Assembly (NCBI GenBank): GCA_902527545.1
Contig: CABZPR010000010.1
Span: 1 to 47,859 of the forward strand
DNA length: 47,859 nt
Direction: 5' to 3'
Source of the DNA: an uncultured Alphaproteobacteria bacterium
Lineage (GTDB): Bacteria; Pseudomonadota; Alphaproteobacteria; HIMB59
Shown: positions 1-6,734 of the stretch, one piece after another
Layout of the letters: every line of letters starts with the position of its first letter
Numbering within the stretch: position 1 is the first letter of the stretch
The notes under the pieces: generated by a model
Told to the model about the DNA's origin: nothing
Seen by the model: only the letters and a program-made list of their open reading frames with translations
The model's database searches: none
Position numbers and translations under genes: made by a program

Positions 1-14
1 ACAGAAAAATATCT

Positions 15-1337
15 ATGATACCTTCGGAAAGTGAACTACAACTCGCAATAGAATTTTTACAAAATATCGAGACTTTTGTAAAAAATAACCCTGAAGAATT
101 TGATATAATAGATATAACTGAATTAGTGATTAATACTAAACCTATTTTAGATAGTAACTGGAATGATCAACTCAAAATAGATTTTGATTACTTAAAAGAA
201 TTTGCAGAACAATCAGCTAAATTTAACGAATTTAAAAAAAACTACGATCAAAAAAAACTTGATAGAAATATTAAACAAGTTGATCTTAAAATAGACCTTC
301 TTGAAAAAAATATTTATTACCTGAAAAACTACCTTAGAGAAAATGTGACCTCAGAATTTGCGAAGTCAATTCTTGAACTAATAAAAATAGCTGAGTCTAC
401 TCTAAATGATAGCCTAGTATTATCTGAATTTGATAGTGTCAATTCATCTATTGATGACCTTAAAAATGAAATTAAAGAAATAGAAAATTTGCTAGTTAAC
501 TTAAATAATAATGCTTTAAAATTATCAGAATATTTACAAGAAAATATGACTTCTGATTTAGCACCTGAGGTTATGCAGCTAATAAAAAAAACTGAATCTG
601 TAAAAGAAGGGGGTAAATCTTCTGTTGAAATTAGAGATGTTAATAACGAGGTCGTTAATTTTATAAAAAAACATATTGAAAAAGAAATTCTACCTAACAT
701 TAAAACTGAAAAAACATTTGGACCAGGAAGTCAAACAGGCACTGATGATGAAACAATTATAAGCACTAATTCAACAGTCACCAAAGGAATTACATTACCC
801 CAAGATCAACTTGATTTTATAAACGCAGTGGAACAGTCAAAGACAAAAAAATGGGAGGACGAATTTGAATTAGGTGACATTTTACAAGATAGAAATAAAA
901 ACTTAGAGAATATAATTAACTTTGACAAATATATTGTTGGATATGATACAAAATATGCAGAAATTAAAAATTGGATTGGTGTAGTAACAGAACGCGCATC
1001 AAATTCTGAGGGTAAAGGCGAATTATATATAGATATTGTCTATTTTGCTGAGGGTAAAAAGAGTGAGACAGTTTCATTTGAATTAAGAACAAGCAGTAAT
1101 GAATTTAGTGATTTACTTATGGGAGCCGAAACTTTAATAGACCCAGAAGAAAAAATGTATGATCAAATGAGAAAAGTTAAAAAAAAAGATATAGTTATAT
1201 TTTCTGGGAGTTTTTTTAAAGTCGATGATGTGATTGCAACAAATGATTTAACTAAGAAAACAAAAGTAAAAAAACCATCATTTCTTTTTAAATTTACTGA
1301 ATTAGAAAAGTTCTCTCTTACAAATAATAATCAATAG
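15..1337 (+). CDS. Uncharacterised helical repeat protein, possibly 5'-incomplete
   Basis: No function is recognised. The first 230 residues are Lys/Glu/Leu/Asn-rich and probably helical or coiled-coil. They contain a visible internal duplication: residues about 100-130 (LRENVTSEF...LELIKIAEST) match about 168-196 (LQENMTSDL...MQLIKKTESV). A weaker third copy may lie at about 12-45. A low-complexity Thr/Ser/Gly/Asp linker follows near 231-258, then a mixed alpha/beta C-terminal domain of about 180 residues. There is no signal peptide or membrane segment. The frame stays open to the window edge upstream of the first ATG, so this could be the C-terminal part of a larger protein. I believe similar tails occur behind caspase-like domains in marine alphaproteobacteria, but that is recollection only. 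Confidence 0.6.
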   Translation: MIPSESELQLAIEFLQNIETFVKNNPEEFDIIDITELVINTKPILDSNWNDQLKIDFDYLKEFAEQSAKFNEFKKNYDQKKLDRNIKQVDLKIDLLEKNIYYLKNYLRENVTSEFAKSILELIKIAESTLNDSLVLSEFDSVNSSIDDLKNEIKEIENLLVNLNNNALKLSEYLQENMTSDLAPEVMQLIKKTESVKEGGKSSVEIRDVNNEVVNFIKKHIEKEILPNIKTEKTFGPGSQTGTDDETIISTNSTVTKGITLPQDQLDFINAVEQSKTKKWEDEFELGDILQDRNKNLENIINFDKYIVGYDTKYAEIKNWIGVVTERASNSEGKGELYIDIVYFAEGKKSETVSFELRTSSNEFSDLLMGAETLIDPEEKMYDQMRKVKKKDIVIFSGSFFKVDDVIATNDLTKKTKVKKPSFLFKFTELEKFSLTNNNQ

Positions 1338-1433
1338 CACTATCTGCTTAGCCTTTTTTACCAAATTATAAGGTTGTTAGGGCATTGTATTTTGTTATTT
1401 TAAAATTGCTTATTTGGGTCACAAAACCTTTAT

Positions 1434-1462
1434 TTGTCAATTTTTTAATGCAGAAGTATAAA
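1434..1462 (+). promoter_or_regulatory. Sigma70-like promoter for the secreted-protein gene at 1494
   Basis: TTGTCA (1434-1439) and TATAAA (1457-1462) are separated by exactly 17 bp. They lie about 30 bp before the ATG at 1494, in the 156-bp gap after the preceding gene. This is a good match to the consensus in an AT-rich background where chance matches are common. Confidence 0.5.
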
Positions 1463-1493
1463 AATAATAAATTAAGTATTTCATTACAAGATT

Positions 1494-3107
1494 ATGAGAT
1501 TTAATATTAAATATATTTTTTTTATATTATTTTTAACTTTACCCTTTCAATCGTTTGCTATTTTTCACAACTCTATAACGTCAATTGAAGATAGTACTTG
1601 TGAGGATGTTGAAAAGTTAGCAAAGGGAGAAACTCTAACAAATTTGTTTGGAGGAAAATTTAAAATATTAATCGTAAAGAACTCCAAAGAGATATCTCGA
1701 ATAGAAAGTAAATTAGTATGCTTAGGAGATGTAAAACTTGATAATGGATCTGAGTCAAAACTTAGAATGGAAGTTTATGAGGAGGATGACCAGATATGGT
1801 ATAAGTTTTCACAAGAATTTGACTCTGTTTTTAACAACGACTCAATTGAAGAGGATAACTTTGTTGTTTCAAAATCAACTCTAAAAGAAAAAATATTAAA
1901 TTGTAAAAATATATCTAATAATAACGATAGACTTTTGTGTTTTGATAAAATGAGTAAAGATATTAAAACTGCAGAAGCTGTTGTCATACCAAGTATAGAA
2001 AAGTTATTTGCTGAAAATTCTCTACAGATTGGTGGTGCTGACAAACCTTTTTATGGTTGTTTATTAGATATAGAATTTGTTGAAGAGCAGAGGGATATTT
2101 TGACAAATGAAATAATTGTTCCAGGTTCAATCAGTTCAGTATCAATAGGAAACTTAAATAATTCATTATCAGCATATGTAGAGGATTTTGCAAATTTATC
2201 TAAAGGCAATGAAAGGGCACCTAAGATTGGAGATTGTTTCGCATTTATACTTGATGCTCCTATTACAGATCAACCATATTGGGGGTGGGCAAATGGTTGG
2301 GCGAAAATCTATAGAGGTAATGATTTCGTCGTGGACGATGAAGTTGTGGTCAAACCACTTAAAGAGAAGATTACAGTAGAGGAATATTTTAATGATAATG
2401 TAAGTTATGGACCTAAAAAAATAGAGCTCTCTGGAATTGTTACTAATATTGAAAGTAATGCATCTGATAGTTTTTCGGATGGTAATATTATATTTTATCT
2501 ATCATCTCCAAGTCATGAAAACAATAGTATGTTAAACAATGCATTTGTAGTCCAAGCAACATACTCTGCTGATAAATGGCAAAACAGCAATTCAATCATA
2601 GATAGTATTAAATCAATAAAAATTGGTGATACACTGACTGTTATTGGTTTCTTTGACAAAAATTTAATTTTTGCAACTCATGGTTTTAATGTCATAGAAA
2701 TAGCAAATGGTAAACAAGATGACCAAACAAAAACAACAATTAATTCTGATAAAAGTGATATCAAAGATAATATAAATAAAAATACAGAAAAAAATATCTT
2801 ATTTGATGCTAACTTAAAGTCACAAACATACTTAAATGGTTGTGGTTATCCAAGTGCATATTATAAATTTAAAAAAAATCTTGAATTTGAATTAATTTGG
2901 ACTTGTCCAGAAACTTTAAATTCAACAACTTATAAAGGTAATTGGAAAAATCTTACATCTAATCAAAATATATTTATTGAAGGTGGTCCTATTTCAACAA
3001 CATATTTAATTGATGGTATTTCTTATACTGACATTGTTAATTTTACTGAGTCATTTGCAGTAATTAATTGGAATGGAGGAGAGCCATTTTTTTATGATTA
3101 TGAGTAA
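1494..3107 (+). CDS. Large secreted/periplasmic protein of unknown function
   Basis: The N-terminus (residues 1-22, ending QSFA) is a clear Sec signal peptide, so the 537-residue product is exported. A Cys-x11-Cys motif ending RLLCFD (C137 and C149) resembles a short 'C-x(n)-RLxCYD' signature that recurs in unrelated periplasmic proteobacterial proteins. The central part looks beta-rich. A Lys/Asn/Asp-rich spacer near 405-435 separates it from a C-terminal domain of about 100 residues with paired cysteines. I cannot name the family. It stands alone behind its own promoter-like site and precedes the zinc-ribbon gene at 3128 by 20 bp. The DNA is very AT-rich and the product Asn-rich, like the rest of this islet. 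Confidence 0.7.
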   Translation: MRFNIKYIFFILFLTLPFQSFAIFHNSITSIEDSTCEDVEKLAKGETLTNLFGGKFKILIVKNSKEISRIESKLVCLGDVKLDNGSESKLRMEVYEEDDQIWYKFSQEFDSVFNNDSIEEDNFVVSKSTLKEKILNCKNISNNNDRLLCFDKMSKDIKTAEAVVIPSIEKLFAENSLQIGGADKPFYGCLLDIEFVEEQRDILTNEIIVPGSISSVSIGNLNNSLSAYVEDFANLSKGNERAPKIGDCFAFILDAPITDQPYWGWANGWAKIYRGNDFVVDDEVVVKPLKEKITVEEYFNDNVSYGPKKIELSGIVTNIESNASDSFSDGNIIFYLSSPSHENNSMLNNAFVVQATYSADKWQNSNSIIDSIKSIKIGDTLTVIGFFDKNLIFATHGFNVIEIANGKQDDQTKTTINSDKSDIKDNINKNTEKNILFDANLKSQTYLNGCGYPSAYYKFKKNLEFELIWTCPETLNSTTYKGNWKNLTSNQNIFIEGGPISTTYLIDGISYTDIVNFTESFAVINWNGGEPFFYDYE

Positions 3108-3127
3108 AATTTAACTAAGTTTATCTT

Positions 3128-3499
3128 ATGAAAAAATGTCCATACTGTGCAGAAGAAATACAAGAAGAGGCAATTAAATGTAAACATTGCCGAGAACATC
3201 TCATTCAAAAAACTGAATTTATTAAAAAAAAACAAGAATATTCATTACCAAGTGATGTTTATGTAAATTTAAATTGGAAAAATATTCATAAAATTAAAAA
3301 TATAGAAAATTATGGTGGTTGGTCTCAACGAACTTTTACTATTTTTTTTATATTAAGTATCTTAGTAGGAATTATTGGTATTGTTATGGGTTTTATTGGG
3401 ATTAGTAGCAAGAGCATTATTAAAAAGTTACAAGGAAAAATAATTCTTATTACAGGATTTATTAGTTTATTTTTAGGATTAGGAAATTTAATATTATAA
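3128..3499 (+). CDS. Zinc-ribbon membrane protein
   Basis: The 123-residue protein opens with a double-CxxC zinc ribbon (CPYC at 4-7, CKHC at 18-21), the common 'CPYCAEEI...A.KCKHC' type found at the N-terminus of many small bacterial membrane proteins. A hydrophilic linker follows. Two hydrophobic helices (about 70-92 and 102-122) are joined by a short basic loop, so the ribbon probably faces the cytoplasm. The partner and function are unknown. It ends just before a tmRNA-tail-like repeat at 3501. Confidence 0.7.
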   Translation: MKKCPYCAEEIQEEAIKCKHCREHLIQKTEFIKKKQEYSLPSDVYVNLNWKNIHKIKNIENYGGWSQRTFTIFFILSILVGIIGIVMGFIGISSKSIIKKLQGKIILITGFISLFLGLGNLIL

Positions 3500-3500
3500 A

Positions 3501-3549
3501 TAAAAGGGTGCGCTTTGTTTCCTAACAAATCATCCTCTAGTCGTAGATT
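3501..3549. repeat. Degenerate tmRNA-tail-like repeat, copy A
   Basis: The segment reads TAAAAGGGTGCGCTTTG followed by TTTCCTAACAAATCATCC. It aligns by eye with copy C at 5421-5465 over about 45 bp, and at its left end with the ssrA terminator region (6732-6748). An inverted repeat, TTTGTTT-cct-AACAAA, lies inside it. It marks the boundary between the zinc-ribbon gene and the minus-strand lipoprotein gene. Confidence 0.45.
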
Positions 3550-3595
3550 TACTCAAAATTAAAAAAAGATTATGTAAATAGTGTATGCAAAAATA

Positions 3596-3925
3596 TTAAT
3601 TTCTAATAAGAGACTCCTTATACTTTTTATCCAACATAAGTCTTATATCTCTTTTTATACTTTTTAAAATTACTGGGTTCTTCATTTCAATTTCTTCAAG
3701 TGCCTTCAAAGCGTTATTGTAAGTTAATTTTGATAATTCACTAAAAACTAATTCTTTTCTACCTTCTGGAGACATCTCTCCCGATATAGTACTAGAAAGT
3801 ACATTTGATATTACGGCATTATAATATTCTGAAGAATTAGTATTATAATATTCTGAAGAATTATAAGTACACGATGTAAATAACATAAATGCAGAAATAA
3901 TTATATAATTTTTAATACTTGCCAT
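3596..3925 (-). CDS. Small predicted lipoprotein
   Basis: Starting at the Met of MASIKNY gives a 109-residue protein with a lipoprotein signal peptide: basic start, hydrophobic stretch, then lipobox LFTSC with the acylated Cys at about residue 19. An AAAGG ribosome-binding site lies 4-5 bases upstream. An in-frame ATG 12 codons earlier is disfavoured because it lies in the repeat at 3933-3960 and would bury the signal peptide. Just after the Cys is a tandem repeat (SSEYYN twice, 8-residue period), encoded by two identical 22-bp blocks. The rest is a charged helical domain with no recognised family. It is the only minus-strand gene in the islet. Confidence 0.6.
   Translation of the reverse strand: MASIKNYIIISAFMLFTSCTYNSSEYYNTNSSEYYNAVISNVLSSTISGEMSPEGRKELVFSELSKLTYNNALKALEEIEMKNPVILKSIKRDIRLMLDKKYKESLIRN
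3818..3863. repeat. Tandem 24-bp repeat inside the lipoprotein gene
   Basis: The 22-bp block at 3818-3839 is repeated exactly at 3842-3863, a 24-bp period. It keeps the reading frame and adds eight residues (NSSEYYNT) just after the lipidated Cys. It looks like a recent slippage duplication in the linker of the lipoprotein. Confidence 0.8.
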
Positions 3926-3932
3926 TACCTTT

Positions 3933-3960
3933 TTAAAAGGGGCGCTCTGTAGAACGACCA
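3933..3960. repeat. tmRNA-tail-like repeat, copy B
   Basis: AAAAGGGGCG-CTCTGT at 3935-3950 differs at one base from AAAAGGGGCG-TTCTGT at the ssrA 3' end (6732-6746), in the same orientation. Similarity ends soon after. It sits directly upstream of the lipoprotein ribosome-binding site, between that gene and the first promoter-like repeat. Confidence 0.5.
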
Positions 3961-3990
3961 CTGAATAATTATTAACAGAAAATAATGAAT

Positions 3991-4053
3991 TTTGTAAGAT
4001 TTCTTATTTTTAACGAATTTATGTTTCTGTTTACAAAAGTATACAAATAAGAG
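3991..4053 (+). repeat. Intergenic promoter-like repeat, copy P1
   Basis: This is the first of three copies of a roughly 60-bp element ending GTTTACAAAAGTATACAAAT-AAGAG. The others are at 4438-4500 and 5489-5550. Each precedes a small membrane or secreted protein gene in the same orientation. Copies P2 and P3 contain TTGTAA or TTGTGA, 16 bp, then TATATC or TATACA, a plausible promoter. In P1 the -35 is poorer (TTTATG) but the TATACA remains. The ATG of the next gene is 25 bp downstream. Confidence 0.6.
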
Positions 4054-4078
4054 TTTTTCATTTAAGGTATGTTTTTAT

Positions 4079-4426
4079 ATGAAAGTATTTTTTGCAACTT
4101 TCTTTTTGTTATTCTCATCCTTAGTTTTTGCTGAAAGAAGCTCACTCGGTTTTATTGGAGACAGTTGTTCAAGTCTTCTAGATATGGATCAACAATTTTC
4201 AGACGAAGAATTTAAAGATGTTTTTGGTGTAAGTGAAGTTAGAGGATTCCTAACTGGTGCAAATGTATTTTACTTTATGCAAACTGATAAACTTAAAATA
4301 ATTGATGTTGACTCTGCTGAGGAGGTGTTCGATTTTTTAGTAACTTCTTGTAGGATGAAACCCAGTGAAGATGTTTTTTTATTTATGACAGAGTATTTTT
4401 ATTCTTTACCTGATGCTGATTTATAA
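4079..4426 (+). CDS. Small secreted protein, Rap1a/Tai- or HdeA-like helical fold possible
   Basis: The 115-residue product has a signal peptide (1-18, ending VFA) and a mature domain of about 95 residues with two cysteines (in DSCSSL and VTSCRM). The spacing and the motif 'RGFLTGANVF...C.MKPSEDVFLFMTEYF' recall the Rap1a/Tai type VI immunity family and other small helical periplasmic proteins, where a Cys pair forms a disulfide and a 'P.gv...q....yL' segment follows the second Cys. The assignment is weak. No type VI effector or secretion gene is visible. It lies 25 bp behind repeat P1. Confidence 0.6.
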   Translation: MKVFFATFFLLFSSLVFAERSSLGFIGDSCSSLLDMDQQFSDEEFKDVFGVSEVRGFLTGANVFYFMQTDKLKIIDVDSAEEVFDFLVTSCRMKPSEDVFLFMTEYFYSLPDADL

Positions 4427-4437
4427 ATAGTGTCTGC

Positions 4438-4500
4438 TCTGATGTCTTATTTTTTTTGATGAATTTGTAACTTCTGTTTACAAAAATATATCAATAAGAG
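4438..4500 (+). repeat. Intergenic promoter-like repeat, copy P2
   Basis: The copy runs from TCTGATGTCTTATTTTTTTT to TTTACAAAAATATATCAATA-AGAG and matches P1 and P3 throughout. It contains TTGTAA, a 16-bp spacer and TATATC. It lies between the stop of the gene at 4079 and the ATG at 4524. The motif GTGTCTGCTCT just before it recurs in the 12-bp tandem repeat beside ssrA (6679-6690). Confidence 0.6.
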
Positions 4501-4523
4501 CTAATATTTGATAATTTTTAAAT

Positions 4524-4892
4524 ATGAAGAAATTTTTTTCTTTTATTTTATTGTTTGCTTCTTCATCAGCAATCGCAGATGTTTACAAATGCAATAATGT
4601 AAATTCATATGGTAGATATTCCACAGATGAGACAGTGCGAGATTTTGGTTATCAAAATTTTTTAATTACCACATCTGAGTATTTGGCAGACTTTTACGAT
4701 TTTAAAACTGGAATATCGTCTGAATTTCAACTGATAAACAATAATAATAACTTGCTAATTGCTGTCGATATTAATGAAACTTTACAATATGTAGAATTTT
4801 TTAAATTAGATAAAAAGAATAATAAATTTGCATTTATGTCTAGTAGTTTTCTTTATGGAGAAACGGTGTATCACGGATTTTGCTATAAATAG
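4524..4892 (+). CDS. Small secreted cysteine-pair protein, paralogue of the gene at 5780
   Basis: The 122-residue product has a signal peptide (1-18, ending AIA). The mature domain starts DVYKCNN and ends with a GETVYHGFCYK motif, so a disulfide between the first and last cysteines is likely. The overall plan matches the product at 5780 (start NVILYCN, end GETIHLGWCLD), so the two are probably diverged paralogues. The mature domain looks like a small beta-rich barrel or sandwich. I do not recognise the family. It sits 23 bp downstream of repeat P2 and 15 bp before the YccF-like gene. Confidence 0.65.
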   Translation: MKKFFSFILLFASSSAIADVYKCNNVNSYGRYSTDETVRDFGYQNFLITTSEYLADFYDFKTGISSEFQLINNNNNLLIAVDINETLQYVEFFKLDKKNNKFAFMSSSFLYGETVYHGFCYK

Positions 4893-4907
4893 TAAAGGTT
4901 TTTAATT

Positions 4908-5381
4908 ATGAGTTTTTTAGGAAATATTATTTGGTTAGTTACATCTTTTTTTGTTCCAATTGGATATTTAATTGGTGGAATAATTTTGTTTCCACTTTTA
5001 CCCTTCATTTATCCTGTCGTTGGATATTCTTTCCTACCTTTTGGTAGGGAAATTGTATCAACTAAATACCTTAAACAATTTAAAGATTATGAAAAAACAA
5101 GAGATAAAGATTTTGATAACGCCTCTGGTATAATAAGGTTTTTAGCAAATATTATTTGGGTATTAACTTTTGGTTGGATACTTGCATTACTTCATATTCT
5201 CGCTGGAATTTTAAACGTATTGCTTATTTGGACAATTGTTGCTATCCCAAATATTATGGCACATTTTAGAATGGTGCCTGTGGCATTTGCCCCATTTGGA
5301 AGAAAAGTAATTTCAAAAGAAGTTGCTCAAAAATTAAGAGATATGAAAGCAGATAAAGACATCAAGAATATTATTAGTTAG
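4908..5381 (+). CDS. YccF-like inner-membrane protein with two YccF domains
   Basis: The 157-residue integral membrane protein contains two copies of the YccF (DUF307) unit. Copy one (about 5-55) has NIIWLVTSFFVPIGYLIGG and ends FLPFGREIV. Copy two (about 80-140) has IIWVLTFGWILALLHILAG...TIVAIPNIMAHF and ends FAPFGRKVI. The repeated 'PFGR' and Pro/Gly-rich hairpin are characteristic. Four membrane segments are likely. The family's role is undefined. It follows the secreted protein at 4524 closely and is probably cotranscribed with it. Confidence 0.8.
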   Translation: MSFLGNIIWLVTSFFVPIGYLIGGIILFPLLPFIYPVVGYSFLPFGREIVSTKYLKQFKDYEKTRDKDFDNASGIIRFLANIIWVLTFGWILALLHILAGILNVLLIWTIVAIPNIMAHFRMVPVAFAPFGRKVISKEVAQKLRDMKADKDIKNIIS

Positions 5382-5387
5382 TTTTTC

Positions 5388-5465
5388 AAAAAGTAAGAAA
5401 AAATTAAGATTAATTAAAGAAAGGGGTGTTCTGTTTCCTTACACATCGTCCCTAAGTCCCAGTAT
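5388..5465. repeat. tmRNA-tail-like repeat, copy C, the longest
   Basis: Positions 5388-5435 align with the ssrA terminator flank at 6700-6748: both begin AAAAAGTAAGAAAAAA, continue through a TTAA-rich stretch, and reach AAAGGGGYG-TTCTGTT. By eye about 40 of 49 positions agree, in the same orientation. The inner part (5436-5465) instead matches copy A at 3517-3549. This is the strongest evidence that the islet carries copies of the end of ssrA. Confidence 0.6.
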
Positions 5466-5488
5466 ACAACAACTTTCTAAAAGTGTGT

Positions 5489-5550
5489 GCAGTAATTTCT
5501 CGTTTTTGAAGAATTTGTGACTTTTGTTCGCAAAAGTATACAAATAAGAA
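5489..5550 (+). repeat. Intergenic promoter-like repeat, copy P3
   Basis: This copy matches P1 and P2 and ends CAAAAGTATACAAATAAGAA. It carries TTGTGA, 16 bp, and TATACA. It follows copy C of the tmRNA-tail repeat by about 25 bp, and a GTGTGTGC motif precedes it. The GTG at 5517 falls inside it, which argues against using that codon as a gene start. Confidence 0.6.
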
Positions 5551-5585
5551 AAATTCAAAATAGTAAAATAAAGTTTAATGGAGTA

Positions 5586-5783
5586 ATGTTAATAATGAGT
5601 AGAAGATTGAAGTGGTCTTTATGTGGAGGTTTAATTGGTTTAGATTACGGGTTTTTGACTATTCCAGAAGGAACAACATTTTATAATGGTGGATTTTTAA
5701 TCGGATCATTTTTAGGAATGTCTTTAATAGTTTTAATTGCTGCATTTTTATATGATTTTTTTAAAAAAGAAATAGTTATATGA
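5586..5783 (+). CDS. Small hydrophobic membrane protein
   Basis: From the ATG at 5586 (GGAG at 5580-5583) or the ATG at 5595, the product is about 62-65 residues. It has a Gly-rich hydrophobic segment (CGGLIGLDYGF) and a second, clearer helix (FLIGSFLGMSLIVLIAAFL) ending in a basic tail. A longer reading from a GTG at 5517 is open but lies within repeat P3, so I reject it. The stop overlaps the ATG of the next gene (ATGA at 5780-5783), suggesting translational coupling. No family is recognised. Confidence 0.5.
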   Translation: MLIMSRRLKWSLCGGLIGLDYGFLTIPEGTTFYNGGFLIGSFLGMSLIVLIAAFLYDFFKKEIVI

Positions 5784-6154
5784 AAACCCTTCTCACAATC
5801 TTTGTTTTGTTTTTTTCATCCTCGGTGATTGCAGAAAATGTTATTCTATATTGTAACTTAGATACTCATGTAAAGTTCAGAAATGAAAACTGGGAGGATC
5901 TAGATAAAAGAAAATTTCAAGTAACAATAAAAGACGAATGGATTCAAGTTTATAACCTAACAGCAGAAATAGATGTAGGTGAATTTTATATTATAGCAAA
6001 TACAACAAATTATATTAATGCAATATTAGATGAAAGTGATGAAGATAGTTGGATTAAAATGTTCGCTTATAACAAAATTAATGGATACACTAAGTTATTC
6101 ACTACAAATAATGTGGGAGAGACAATACACTTGGGTTGGTGTTTAGATAATTGA
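5780..6154 (+). CDS. Small secreted cysteine-pair protein, paralogue of the gene at 4524
   Basis: The 124-residue product has a signal peptide (1-18, ending VIA). The mature domain starts ENVILYCNLD and ends GETIHLGWCLDN, the same Cys-at-both-ends architecture as the product at 4524. It is rich in acidic, aromatic and Asn residues. A periplasmic or surface location with one disulfide is inferred. It overlaps the preceding small membrane protein gene by four bases. No family is recognised. Confidence 0.65.
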   Translation: MKTLLTIFVLFFSSSVIAENVILYCNLDTHVKFRNENWEDLDKRKFQVTIKDEWIQVYNLTAEIDVGEFYIIANTTNYINAILDESDEDSWIKMFAYNKINGYTKLFTTNNVGETIHLGWCLDN

Positions 6155-6181
6155 TAATCTGGAACGTCCATCAATAAGAGT

Positions 6182-6202
6182 TTCTGCATTAATTACGCAG
6201 AA
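6182..6202. other. Short hairpin in an intergenic gap
   Basis: TTCTGC (6182-6187) and GCAGAA (6197-6202) pair perfectly around a 9-base loop. The hairpin lies between the stop at 6154 and the ATG at 6260. No T-run follows, so it is not a convincing intrinsic terminator. An AATAAGAG just before it resembles the end of the P repeats. Confidence 0.3.
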
Positions 6203-6259
6203 TCCATCGATCCTCCCAATACATTTCAAATAAAAATTAATTTATGATAAAATATTTAT

Positions 6260-6610
6260 ATGAATTTAATAGAGTCTGTAAAAACTTGCTTTAAAAAATA
6301 TGGAGTCATTGAAGGTAGGGCATCGAGATCTGAATACTGGTTTTTTATTCTCTTTTATGCCCTTATCTCATTACCACTTGAATTTTTTGCATATGAAAAT
6401 TTAAATATTGCAATAATAGAACTAATAATAACTATCGGTTTTTTAATACCTACAATAACAGTTGCTACTAGAAGGTTGCATGATGTTAATAGAAGTGGTT
6501 GGTGGCAACTTATCTCATTTACAATTATTGGAATTATCCCACTTTTATATTGGTTATGTAAGAATAGCGATGAAGAAAATAATAGGTTTGGTTCAAATCC
6601 ACTAAAATAA
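6260..6610 (+). CDS. DUF805 family inner-membrane protein
   Basis: The 116-residue protein has the DUF805 (YhaH-type) signature: an N-terminal amphipathic segment with 'F..Y....GRASRSEYW.F.LF', several membrane helices, 'TVATRRLHDVNRSGWW' in the middle, and a C-terminal polar tail 'N.FGSNPLK'. Its length is normal for the family, whose molecular role is not established. It is the last gene before the repeats that abut ssrA. No good promoter is obvious apart from a TATGAT at 6243. Confidence 0.88.
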   Translation: MNLIESVKTCFKKYGVIEGRASRSEYWFFILFYALISLPLEFFAYENLNIAIIELIITIGFLIPTITVATRRLHDVNRSGWWQLISFTIIGIIPLLYWLCKNSDEENNRFGSNPLK

Positions 6611-6645
6611 AGATTTAATTTTGCATAAAGATTTCATTTTAAAAT

Positions 6646-6690
6646 AGTCTGCTAAGTGTCTGCTAAAGTATCTGCTAAAGTGTCTGCTCT
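6646..6690. repeat. Four 12-bp direct repeats next to ssrA
   Basis: AGTGTCTGCTAA-type units occur head to tail: 6646-6654 (partial), 6655-6666, 6667-6678 and 6679-6690 (last two bases altered). The same core appears singly before repeat P2 (4430-4440), as GTGTATGC near 3577, and as GTGTGTGC near 5483. The array lies between the DUF805 gene and the ssrA terminator flank. It could be a protein-binding iteron or recombinase arm-site array, or simple slippage. Confidence 0.75.
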
Positions 6691-6734
6691 TTAAAAATAA
6701 AAAAGTAAGAAAAAATAAAGGTTATTTAATTAAA

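Noticed and set aside
329-700. Minus-strand open frame inside the 440-residue gene
   Set aside because: It is a shadow of a Lys/Glu-rich gene: its translation is Ser/Phe/Leu-rich with no domain, and the plus-strand frame has the duplication that shows coding.
3926-3961. Longer start for the minus-strand lipoprotein
   Set aside because: The extra 12 codons fall in the tmRNA-tail repeat and would place a hydrophilic stretch before the lipoprotein signal peptide.
5517-5585. GTG start for the small membrane protein
   Set aside because: The segment is part of repeat P3, present twice elsewhere as non-coding DNA, while ATGs at 5586 and 5595 have a GGAG upstream.
6182-6202. Hairpin plus flank as a tRNA gene or remnant
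   Set aside because: The stem-loop has a 6-bp stem and 9-base loop rather than a T-arm, and no acceptor or anticodon arm can be drawn around it.
6646-6690. Short direct repeats as a CRISPR array
   Set aside because: The units are 12 bp with no spacers between them, and no cas genes are near.
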